A stretch of DNA of 61,577 nucleotides. Source: a virus. This document shows, piece after piece, positions 13,112-23,400 of the stretch. The DNA lies in IMG/VR virus record IMGVR_UViG_3300009376_000016, positions 1 through 61,577 of that record; one strand, written 5' to 3'. A program made the translations under genes and the position numbers. The notes under the pieces were generated by a model. It was given only the letters and a program-made list of their open reading frames with translations, did not search any database and was not told the origin of the DNA. Position 1 is the first letter of the stretch, and every line of letters begins with the position of its first letter.

Positions 13112-15383
13112 TGGAAACGGCAGACTACTGTATGTAGTAGCAAAGTTTCCCAACAAGGAATTTAGGAGACTCAGGTATGACCAGCAAGGCAAGGAACACT
13201 GGAACTGGGATGGGATTAAGCAGGTTCCATACAGATGGCCTGACATTAAGGATCACCGTGCAATCATATTTGTCGAAGGTGAAAAGGATGTTGACAACCT
13301 TCACGATATTGATCTGGTTGCTACAACAATCGCTGGAGGAAGTAATGCATGGACTCCCCTCCTCAAGAAACAGCCTGACTTCCCTGAGAAGTACTTCAGT
13401 GGGTTTGATCAGGTCTTTATTATTCCAGACAACGATGAAGCAGGGCGAAAGTTTGCACAGGAGACAGGCGAACACATTAGGGAGTTTGTTTCTAAGGTCT
13501 GGATAGTAAACCTACCCAACCTAGAGAAGGGCGGTGATGTAACTGACTACCTGACTCATATCCCAAAAGAGAAGCGGAAGGAACAACTCCTGACCTTAGT
13601 TGAAGCGAACAAGACACCATTCATTCTAGAAGCCGCAGACTTAGACCTCAACAAGTCATGGGACTTTGACAACCTAAACGTAGATGAGTTCCTCACAGAG
13701 AGTGAGAAGTCAGAAACAATCAATGATATTCAAGAAGTACACGATAAGATAATTTCCCAACTCAAGGGGGTTTCATGGTCAGGCACTACTGCCAATGCGA
13801 TTTGCCCTACGCATGAAGACAGGAAACCCTCCTTGAGTGTTACCCTTGAGGCAGACAAGATACTAATGAGGTGTCACTCAGGGTGTGATATACGAGAGAT
13901 ATGCAAGAGCCTTGGGGTAAAGGTCAGTGAACTCTTTGTCAAGCGTTCAGTTGAACTGAAACACCATCAGAAGACACACGTAGTAGTACCTAAACCTGAA
14001 GAGATGGAGGCAATCTGTTCCTCACTCCTTAATCAGAAGGAACCAGAGGGGTTTAGCGATACTCACATTCCACCCATACTAAGAGATCATGTACGTGAAG
14101 CCTGTGAATTAACAGAGGCAAGTCCTGCCATTATCTATGGTACTGCCCTTTCCTGTTTAGGTGCTCACGCAGGGATCAAGCTCACCATCCAACCTCCCAA
14201 CTACTTTATTCCCCTGTATGGTAACCTGTGGTGCCTTTCCATTTCAGAGAGTGGATCATTCAAGACCACGGCACTTAATGCAGGATCAGCAAGGATCAGG
14301 GATCGTGAAGAGAAGATCATCTATGAAGTCAAGGATATAGAGGCAAGGGTAAGTTCGTTACGAGAGCATGGTGTACAGGATGATAATGATGAACTGATGG
14401 AATCTATAAATGAATTGGAGCGTTACAGGACTATGAGGAGGGTACTTCCCAATAAGGCAAGTTGGGAAGCCTGTATTGACCGTATTGACGAAACAGGAGG
14501 AGGTGTGTGGCTCCTGTCAGAGTTTGGGGCATGGCTGGCAATGCTGGAATCAACACACAACCGTGGATTCCGTCAGCATCTCACAGAGTTATATGATGTA
14601 CCTACATACTTTGAGGATGTTACCAGAACCAGAGGTAGTAAGGTACTACGTTATCCCTTTGTAGGCATCTCAGGAGTATCAACAATTGAGTTCCTTCATG
14701 GTTTATTAAGCAAGGATGATGCAGGTTCAGGGTTCTTGGCACGGTTCTTGCTGTTCAAACCACCAGTAACTGATAAGGTACCTCATGCCCTTCCTTACAA
14801 GAAAACTAAGATACAGGAGTTACATTCATACCGATTACTGTCAGAGATATATAATCAACTCGACAATATCTCCGTTCCCATAGAATATAGTATATCGCTT
14901 GAAGCTCAGAAGGTATTTGAGGACTACCATAATGACATGTTCTCAAGGTTTCAAGAATCCAATGATACCACTAAGTCTATACTAGACCCATTCCTCAAGA
15001 GATGGTCGCCTAGTGTATTGAAATCAGCGATACTCTTCCAATATCTACTAGACAGTGAATCTCAAACCATAGGCGAGTCAGCAGTTATGGGTGGGATTTC
15101 TTTATCTCTTTATGCAGAGAAGTGTACTAGGTACTTATTTGAAAGGGAACTAGGTGAAAGTACACACCAGAACAAACAACGGAAGCTAATAGAATACATT
15201 GCCAACAAGGGTGGAACAGTAACAAGACAGAAGCTCTTAGGATCAAGGCTGTTGGATGGTGGACACAGTGAATACGACTATGTTATCTCATCATTAGAAC
15301 AGTCAGGAAAGTTATTCATGGAAACAACAGATGGAAAAGCAACAAGCAACTCAAGAATAGTATTAACGGAGAACAATAAATGA
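13083..15383 (+). CDS. Primase-helicase: TOPRIM, zinc finger, DUF3987-like ATPase
   Basis: This is a 766-residue protein. A TOPRIM domain comes first (VEGEKD near residue 65, IIPDNDEAG near residue 115). A CHC2-type zinc finger follows (CPTHEDRKPSL ... CHSGC, about residues 240-270). The rest is a DUF3987-like helicase/ATPase with a degenerate Walker A (ESGSFKTT, about residue 385) and a Walker B-like segment near GGGVWLLSEFGAW. In DnaG and T7 gp4 the zinc finger precedes TOPRIM, so the order here is permuted. It should prime and unwind for host DNA polymerase. I chose ATG 13083; GTG 13071 is an in-frame alternative. The stop overlaps the reductase start. Confidence 0.8.
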   Translation: MEQIKYQYNDGNGRLLYVVAKFPNKEFRRLRYDQQGKEHWNWDGIKQVPYRWPDIKDHRAIIFVEGEKDVDNLHDIDLVATTIAGGSNAWTPLLKKQPDFPEKYFSGFDQVFIIPDNDEAGRKFAQETGEHIREFVSKVWIVNLPNLEKGGDVTDYLTHIPKEKRKEQLLTLVEANKTPFILEAADLDLNKSWDFDNLNVDEFLTESEKSETINDIQEVHDKIISQLKGVSWSGTTANAICPTHEDRKPSLSVTLEADKILMRCHSGCDIREICKSLGVKVSELFVKRSVELKHHQKTHVVVPKPEEMEAICSSLLNQKEPEGFSDTHIPPILRDHVREACELTEASPAIIYGTALSCLGAHAGIKLTIQPPNYFIPLYGNLWCLSISESGSFKTTALNAGSARIRDREEKIIYEVKDIEARVSSLREHGVQDDNDELMESINELERYRTMRRVLPNKASWEACIDRIDETGGGVWLLSEFGAWLAMLESTHNRGFRQHLTELYDVPTYFEDVTRTRGSKVLRYPFVGISGVSTIEFLHGLLSKDDAGSGFLARFLLFKPPVTDKVPHALPYKKTKIQELHSYRLLSEIYNQLDNISVPIEYSISLEAQKVFEDYHNDMFSRFQESNDTTKSILDPFLKRWSPSVLKSAILFQYLLDSESQTIGESAVMGGISLSLYAEKCTRYLFERELGESTHQNKQRKLIEYIANKGGTVTRQKLLGSRLLDGGHSEYDYVISSLEQSGKLFMETTDGKATSNSRIVLTENNK

Positions 15384-17287
15384 TTACACTACCAACTCAG
15401 TACCAGCAGTTTATACACCTGTCTCGCTACTCCAGATGGAACTATGAGGAGAAGAGGCGAGAGACATGGGAAGAGACTGTGGACAGGTACTTCCGTTTCT
15501 TTAAGGAACACCTATCAGATAATTACAACTACAAGTTTAAGGACAAGGACATAGGTGAGTTACGGAACGCCATACTCAACCTTGAGATCATGCCATCCAT
15601 GCGTTGTCTTATGACGGCAGGGCCAGCCCTAAAGAAGGAGAATGTAGCAGGTTACAACTGTGCATACATACACGTTGACAGCATCCGTTCCTTTGATGAG
15701 ATACTGTATGTCCTCATGAACGGTACAGGTATAGGCTTCTCTGTTGAGAGAAGGTACACAGAGCAACTACCTTATGTCCCATATGAACTACATGACACAG
15801 ACACAACCATCATCGTTGCAGATTCAAAGTTAGGATGGGCAAGGGCATTCAAGGAACTGGTTGCACTCATCTACTCAGGACACATACCCAAGTGGGACTT
15901 ATCAGGTGTGAGGAAGGCAGGAGCAATACTCAAGACCTTTGGTGGAAGAGCAAGTGGGCCTGATCCATTAGACAGTCTATTCAAGTTCACCATTAAGACT
16001 GCACAGGAGGCGAGGGGCCGAAAATTGAAGCCTATAGAGTGCCATGACATAGTGTGTAAGGTGGCAGAGGTAGTGGTAGTAGGCGGTGTCAGGCGATCAG
16101 CCTTACTCAGCCTGAGTGACATAGATGATGATGAGATGCGGTACGCCAAGTCTGGTGCATGGTTCCACGATAATCCACAGAGGGCTTTGGCAAACAATTC
16201 AGCTAATTACCATGATGAACCATCCACTGGTACGTTCCTCCGTGAGTGGACTGCCCTGTACGACAGCAAGAGTGGTGAGCGAGGAATCTTTTCTTCAAGG
16301 GCATCGGCACTACAGGCCAAGAAACACTCTGACAGGCTCGTCAATCAAGAGATATATTCTTTCGGTACCAACCCTTGCTCTGAGATAATATTGCGTTCAC
16401 GAGAGTTCTGTAACCTTTCTGAGGTAGTCATACGATCTAAGGACACAATGACAGAAATAGGAAGGAAGGTTAAGCTGGCTACCATGTTGGGTACAATTCA
16501 GTCTACCCTGACTAACTTTAAGTACCTGCCAAGGGAGTGGTGCAAGAACTGTGATGATGAACGGCTCTTGGGTGTAAGTCTGACAGGTATAATGGACAAC
16601 TCCTTGACATCTAATCCAAAACCAGAGAATCTACAGTCTCTTAGAGATATAGCAGTGCACACAAATGAGGCATTTGCACAAGAAATAAACATAAACCCAA
16701 GTGCATCCATCACCTGTGTGAAACCGTCAGGTACAGTATCACAACTGGTGGACAGTGCAAGCGGTATCCACTCACGCCACTCACAATACTACATAAGGCG
16801 AGTACGAATGGATGCTAAAGATCCTATGACTAACTATATGCAGGACTTGGAGTGGGTATGGGAACCAGACATAACTAAACCAAATGAGACTGTTGTATTC
16901 TCCTTTCCTGTTAAGAGTCCTACTGGTAGTATAACAAGAGAGAAACGGTCAGCAATTCAACAGCTTGAGGTGTGGAAGTTATACCAAGAGCACTGGTGTC
17001 AACATAAACCATCAATCACTATCACGGTTAAGGAAGATGAGTGGCTGGAGGTAGGGTCATGGGTCTTCAATAACTTTGAGACCATGTCAGGTGTATCATT
17101 CCTGCCATACTCTGACCATAACTACAAACAGGCACCATACGAGGACTGTGACAAGAAAACATTTAACCATCTAAACAGTATGATCTGCGAAGCAGACTGG
17201 TCTGCACTAACTCAGTATGAGGAGGAGGACTACACAGTTGCCAGTCAGGAACTAGCATGTGCCGCAGGATTATGTGAGGTAATATAA
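15380..17287 (+). CDS. nrdJ: Adenosylcobalamin-dependent ribonucleoside-triphosphate reductase (class II)
   Basis: This 635-residue monomeric-type class II reductase converts NTPs to dNTPs using coenzyme B12. Family signatures seen are MPSMRCLMTAGPAL, GYNCAYIHVD (first redox Cys), NPCSEIIL and EFCNLSEVV (active-site Cys region), and a C-terminal CAAGLC Cys pair that re-reduces the active site. It has no N-terminal ATP-cone of the larger NrdA type. It would supply nucleotides in place of host degradation alone. It overlaps the primase gene by ATGA and the next gene by one base. Confidence 0.92.
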   Translation: MITLPTQYQQFIHLSRYSRWNYEEKRRETWEETVDRYFRFFKEHLSDNYNYKFKDKDIGELRNAILNLEIMPSMRCLMTAGPALKKENVAGYNCAYIHVDSIRSFDEILYVLMNGTGIGFSVERRYTEQLPYVPYELHDTDTTIIVADSKLGWARAFKELVALIYSGHIPKWDLSGVRKAGAILKTFGGRASGPDPLDSLFKFTIKTAQEARGRKLKPIECHDIVCKVAEVVVVGGVRRSALLSLSDIDDDEMRYAKSGAWFHDNPQRALANNSANYHDEPSTGTFLREWTALYDSKSGERGIFSSRASALQAKKHSDRLVNQEIYSFGTNPCSEIILRSREFCNLSEVVIRSKDTMTEIGRKVKLATMLGTIQSTLTNFKYLPREWCKNCDDERLLGVSLTGIMDNSLTSNPKPENLQSLRDIAVHTNEAFAQEININPSASITCVKPSGTVSQLVDSASGIHSRHSQYYIRRVRMDAKDPMTNYMQDLEWVWEPDITKPNETVVFSFPVKSPTGSITREKRSAIQQLEVWKLYQEHWCQHKPSITITVKEDEWLEVGSWVFNNFETMSGVSFLPYSDHNYKQAPYEDCDKKTFNHLNSMICEADWSALTQYEEEDYTVASQELACAAGLCEVI

Positions 17288-17463
17288 TGAAAGATAAAAG
17301 ATTAGAGACAGTAGAAGAATTCTTAAAGAGGGGTGGTAAGATACAGAAACTACCTGAAGAAGTTGTATGGGATATTATACCTCTGGAGGAGAGGGTTGTA
17401 TTTAAGTCAGGCGTTGAGACTCTGGACTATGAACGAGACCATAAACCAAAGTGGAAAACCTGA
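17287..17463 (+). CDS. Hypothetical 58-residue protein, last gene of rightward arm
   Basis: The frame begins MKDKRLETVEEFLKRGGKIQKLPEE, one base inside the reductase stop (TAATG). It ends with TGA at 17461-17463, and the giant leftward gene's stop starts at 17464, so the converging genes touch. The N-terminal helix-GG-KIQK pattern resembles the 80-residue protein at 4298. Function unknown. Confidence 0.6.
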   Translation: MKDKRLETVEEFLKRGGKIQKLPEEVVWDIIPLEERVVFKSGVETLDYERDHKPKWKT

Positions 17464-20400
17464 TTAACCAGCCTTTAGGGTACGCATATACTTTAACTGA
17501 TCCTCCATAGCCCTAAGCCTTTCCTTCTCTGATCTCTTCAGTGATTCAGGTAGTTTTTTACTCACTCTCTCATTGAGCTTCTTGATAAGGTTGTTCAGTT
17601 TTTCTATTTCACTAGTAAGCAAGTCTTTCAGTTCCTCCTTAGTGTACCTAGCCTCCATACCCTTCCTGTACTTATAAGCAATCTGACGCTGTAGCTTCTT
17701 TATCTTCTGAACTTCAAAGTATACGTTCTTTGCCCTTGCTTCAAAGGGAGCAATAGGCGTGATGTTAAAGCCAAACATTCTAGCTACAGCTTGTGCAGGG
17801 GTAAACTTAGGTTCTCCCTCTCTTCCCACCTTACCTGAGTAAGACTCATACAACCTAGTCAGTGCACCAAATCCTCCTGCCCCTGTATTCTTCCACCAGC
17901 CATAGTTAGCACCACCAACAGGGCTAAGTCCGTGGAACATTGGAGGCATAGTCAGGTTAAACGCATAATTAATCCACGCTGAATACTTCTCGCCAGTTGA
18001 AGCAAATTCATCATATATTTCTTTGTCTGTGAATGGGTCTCTGTGTGTTAATGCTGTAGTTGCTAGATTAATCAGTGGGCTACTCAACAAGCCAACAGTA
18101 TGGAACGCATCCGTTATCTGTGACCCCTCATCCTTAGTTGGATCAAGCTCACGCCATACCTCTGCAAACATACCCCAAGGGAAGAAGTAACCAGCATCTG
18201 CTATCTGTCCTCTACCTAGTGAGTCCTTAGTAAAGTCCATCCCAAATATTACTGGTAGTGGAAGAACACTCTCAGGTATTAGAGACAAGTCTCCCTTAAG
18301 ATTTGCTCTATCTCGTAGGTACTTACTCAGCGTTCCCATCACGGCACTGTACTGCTCATCATCTATATCATTAGCCTCCTTGAAGGAGTTCTTCATATAC
18401 TCAGCAAGTATGATGTATGGAGCAAACTTCCACGGTCTCTTGATAATAGTTTCAATCAACAGCGGTGCAACAAAGCTAGGATAGGAAAGGAACGGTGCAC
18501 CAAACGCACTCTTTCTCAGGTACTTAACAGACGGCAGTGGGTTGCTGTAGTCAAACAACCACTTTTCTGCAGACATCGCTGCATTTGAGTCACTCATTCC
18601 CTGCCCTTTTAAATACTTCAGCATCATGACCTTGCCAAGCGTATCAATTCCACCATACAGGTCTGATGTCTTTCTCTGAAATCCTAGACCTATACGTTTA
18701 AAGGAGTCTCTAATTTTAAACAACCCCAATACTCCCTTCTCGTTATTCTTACTTTTGATAAAATCATTCCTAATCATCTTCAATTCTGTCTGGCTGAAAC
18801 CTCCAGAAGTCAGGCCCATCTTGTCAGCTAACTTTGTATGGGTAGTCAACTCATCAAAATCTTTTTGTGACCCCCTTGACTGTACCATCCTTGTCCTTAT
18901 CTGGTCATCCAGAGACCTAATGAACAGGTCAGGCAGTCTCCACATAGGGACAGGGCCAAGTGACATAAATATCATATTGGATACGAAGTTCCTGACCCAT
19001 GATGGTGGGTTTGCAGATACCTTAGACCACTTCCATAGTCTGTTGTACTGTTCAAAAGTTCCTCCAGTTCCTAAGATTCTCTCTGCCCAACTCTGGTCAA
19101 CAGAACCATCAGCATTTATATCAAAGGTATTCCCTTTTGCTCCCCATCCAAACAGGTCTTCAAATATTTCCTTGCGTATAGCCATCCCTGACAGGCGACC
19201 ATACTTCCTTCCTTTCGGAACCCTCCTGTAATCCTTTGGCAGAACCTGACCAACTATCTCCTTACCCTTATTATTCATAGTCTTGATCAGTGCCCTTGCC
19301 AGCTTCTCCTTCTTATTATCCAGAGTGAGGTGATTATCAACCAAGTCCTGAATCCTGTCTGCCTCATTCAAAAGCCAGTGACCACTTATCTTTACGCCTT
19401 CAGTGTCCATCAGTTGCAGTGCATCTATCAGTGCCTGATCAGTACCTGCAAGTTTCTTCATCTCTCCAATAGTGTTAAATTTAACAAGAGTCTTTGGCAG
19501 CACCCAACCCCTGTTCTCCTTGAGTCCCTCACTTGCAATCACTTCAAACATATCCAAGATTGCCATGTCCCTTACAGGTGTGGATATAGAAATGGATGCA
19601 AGGTATGCAGGGTCTTTTATTTCTCCATATATTAGTTCAGCAATTCCTGCAGGGATGTCACCCCTCTTCTTTGTGTAGCCCAAGTCAAGTTTTACTCCTG
19701 CACCACCCTTACTTATTGCGTTGAAGTCGCTGTCACCAAGCAGATACTTTAGGTACTTCCTTGGGAGGTATTGATCGTCATACTTATCAAGTGATTCCTG
19801 AGTCATTAACCCTTTAGTAACCAAGTCCCTGCCTATCTGTTTAATCTGTTTCTTAGCGGCAATAGCGGCTTTCCTCTCAACAGGATTAGTAATTAAGGTT
19901 GCATCTGCATGAGGTGTAGTAAAGTATTCAAACAAGACTTGTTGTTGTTTTGATTTCCTTAGCAGATTAAACAACTTCTCTCCTGCCTGTTCTGCCATCA
20001 TGATGACACCCTTGTTCCTTCTCCTTATATCCTTGTAAACATTTGTATCAATAAGAGTACCCTGAGATATTAGCCTTCTTGTCAGCTTATGGGCTAACTT
20101 ATCCTGCCACTTAAAGGTAGGAATCCAGTGTCCACCGTCCCAGTTCAGTCTACCCTCTGCAACAGTAGATTGGTTATATGACAGCATCCTTGAGGCATTA
20201 TAGGCTTGCTTACGTGCCTCCTTTGTCCGTTTAATGGGTTCAATAAGTGCTTCTGGTGTAATTTTAAAAGCAGGGCGTGTGTAATCAATTGATTTAAGTG
20301 CACCTTTAAGATGATCATCTACTGTTCTTTTTCTAAATCTCTCACCCCTTGGAGGTTTCTTAGTAACCACTTCTCCTTTAAATTTTCCAGAGGTAGCTGG

Positions 20401-23400
20401 CTTGCCAGTCATCCAAGATATAACCTCTGCTGAATATATTGTATTTTCCTGAGCAAAATCTGTTTGACCTTTTGCAAAAAATGGTTTTTGAATACTTTTT
20501 AGCCTCCCCTTGTCATCAAACCTTCTTCTCCCCTGCATTAACCACTCTTTCCCATATGTCTTAAGGGGGATTGGAGTATCTAATAATATTATCCCCTCAC
20601 CTTGTAACACATACTGGTAACTAGGATGTTCTTTTATTCCTAGCTCCTTTGCATTAGTTAAAAAGTTAGGCTTATCTCTATGGAACTTTAGTATCCCCAC
20701 CAAGTCACCCATCTTTGCATCTGGATAAGCTGATGTTCTCCTCATTAACTCTTGAAAGCCCACCAAATTATTTTTCTTTGCCCTCATTTTCCCGAAAAGG
20801 AATTTTATGATTGGTTTCCTTGATTCAAAGGCTAATTCCTTCCCTGTCTTAGCTCTATCGGATAATTCATTTTTAAGCCCTAGCTCCATGAGTTCTTTAA
20901 ATGTTTTTATCTTTCCTTCAAACTCTGGTACATATTTTGTAACAGCTTTCCTTGCACTCTCATCTAATAGTTCTATGTCAGGCTTCTGACCAGTCTCTTT
21001 ATTCCCTAATTTTAATGCATCTAAGGTTTCTCTATATGCAACATTCCAAACATCTATATTACTCATGTGCATATCTTCCTTACCTACAATGATGTATCCA
21101 TAATTAGCTTCTGTATCTATTACAGCATTATATGTTTTTGTAGTTGACCCTTTCTGCGAGGCCCACACACCCCTTCCTCCTTTTCCTTTATTATTTTTAT
21201 CAAAGGCATATCCGGGGCCGCCTCCTAAAAATATATTCCCAGCATGGACAGATTTTCTACCCCAAGTTGGTTTATATACTCCTCGTATTAACCTATCTGA
21301 AATACTTCCTACAGCAAGTTCTCCATATAATTCTTCTGGTATTGGTAATTTCTTTGACAGATTTATAGTACCTATAAATGTTCCATGCCCCTCTTCTGAT
21401 TTACTATCTAGGTATTTTTGTACTGCCTCATCAGTAATATCTACTCTGTAGGCGGCACCATAACTTTCAGCCACAGACTCTCTCTTAGCTGTATCCTTTA
21501 TACCCTCCTTCACTCTACGCTCTGCACCTCTGGCAAATGCAACAGGATTAATCTTAGCTTCAGCCTGTGCCAGTTCTTCTGTGAAGGTGGTGCGTTTCCT
21601 TGACATATTGACTTTCCTGCCACCTGATATGTCCTGTCTGCCCTCACCTACCTCAGCCAGCCTAGACTTTGCCTTGGCAAGTGTGGGGAAGTGCTCATGT
21701 CCTATTCCATTCTCAGTCCTAGCCATGTCCAGTTCACCATCAGCCTTGAAGAACGTGATTCTGTACTTTCCCTCATTAGGTCTGGTATTCCTGTGCAGTA
21801 GCATGGTTCCATCTACACCAGCATCCTTGTTGTACCGTGCATATATACCAAAGGCTTTTGATTGATTAATCTTAGTTAGTAGTTTGCCTTCTGCTGTTTC
21901 TGTTTTACTTCTAACTTCTTTAGTCGGATATTTTTCCCACCTTACTTCTACGTCTCCTAACCAATCTGGTGTTACTTTGTAATGAATAACATTACCTTTA
22001 AAGACTTCAACTATCTCATTACTTGATATTTTACCAAGTATAGGTCTATACCAACTTTGGAGATTCTCATATTTGCCTAATCTATGTTTGGCAGGTTCCT
22101 TTATACCAACAATCCAAACAGGAGCCTCAAAATGTGGAGCTAGTTCATTGGAAGAAAAACTTTGTGCATAGCTTCCTGACTCACGTAAGCTAGTTGTAAA
22201 AAAAGTCATTCCTTTTTGTGGTTCAAACGCTTTGTGTCCGGCAGACTCTATAAAACCTCTCTCTACTATTGTTTTGTATTCCGCATCGGACATGCCTCTA
22301 TATACAACACCTTCCTTTGCCTCATCCCTTAAATTTTTACTATTCCCTGCTTCTCCTAAATCTTTTGGTTCCTTGAACTTTGGTCTTGTCCAGTAATCCC
22401 CCTTTGTACCAGCTAATTCCTTCTCAAATTTTTCAATATAATTAGGATCATAGTATGCCACCTCACTATTTCTTTCTTCGACATCTTTTTTTGTTTGTTC
22501 AAAAGTTCTAGGCCATTGGTATACAGCATCTTTCTTCGGTAGTGGCGAATAGGTTGTATTATACTTCTTAATTTTCCCTTCTTTAACTAATTTTTCTAAG
22601 TCAGGTTTTACTAGAAACCTTTTTGAGTAATTAAGTCTTCCACCTTCAATAAACTTATCAGATGGTACACTTTCTGCCGTACCAACCTCTACTCCATAGG
22701 CTTCAGCATCCAGCGGTGTATCTCTTGGTAGGTCTTTGAATCCTGACTTCTCATTGATACTCTCAACTTCTCCATCAGAAAGGAACCTGTTAATCTTCAT
22801 AGACCCTGCTATGATCCACTCGCCTTCCATATTAGGATTAGTCTTATACCTGTAATTACCATCAGTAGGCACCCCATCCTTTATTTCTGCAGTTGCAGGA
22901 TTCATCTCTCCTGCACGTTTATGGGTCTTGGCATATGGGACAGCCCTTTTGTTTGCTTCTGGTTGCCAGTCAACATCATCTGCCACCTCTACCTCAGCCC
23001 ATATCTGGTCAGGTGGTCTCTTGGTAGGTAGCCTCCCTTTTCTTTCTGTTCCTATATGGACAGCAAATGGGAAGTCAGACAGGTGCCAGCCACCTCTATC
23101 TGCAAATCCCTTTGTTGATATAAAGTCTGCATCCTGCCACTCATTCACAGGTACAGCCTCAGTTGCTCCAATAAAGAGTGGGAATACTTCTCCCTTCTTT
23201 GTCTTCTTCATCTTAAACAGTTTGTAGCCCTTGATTGTTTTCTTTGGAACAGGCTTTGTCCTCTTGGAGAAGTTAAGGGAATGATCGTTGACAAGTTTAG
23301 ACTGTGAAATAGTAAGCGTTTCTATCTCCTCTTCAGCCTCACCTGTGGCTTCTGGCTTCTTAGCCTCTTCAACCTTTTCTTTTGGCTTCTCCCTTTGGGC

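Noticed and set aside
16030-16050. Minus-strand TGGCAC-N5-AGGC as a sigma-54 promoter
   Set aside because: It lies inside the ribonucleotide reductase gene, opposite to the direction of local genes, and the -12 element is poor.
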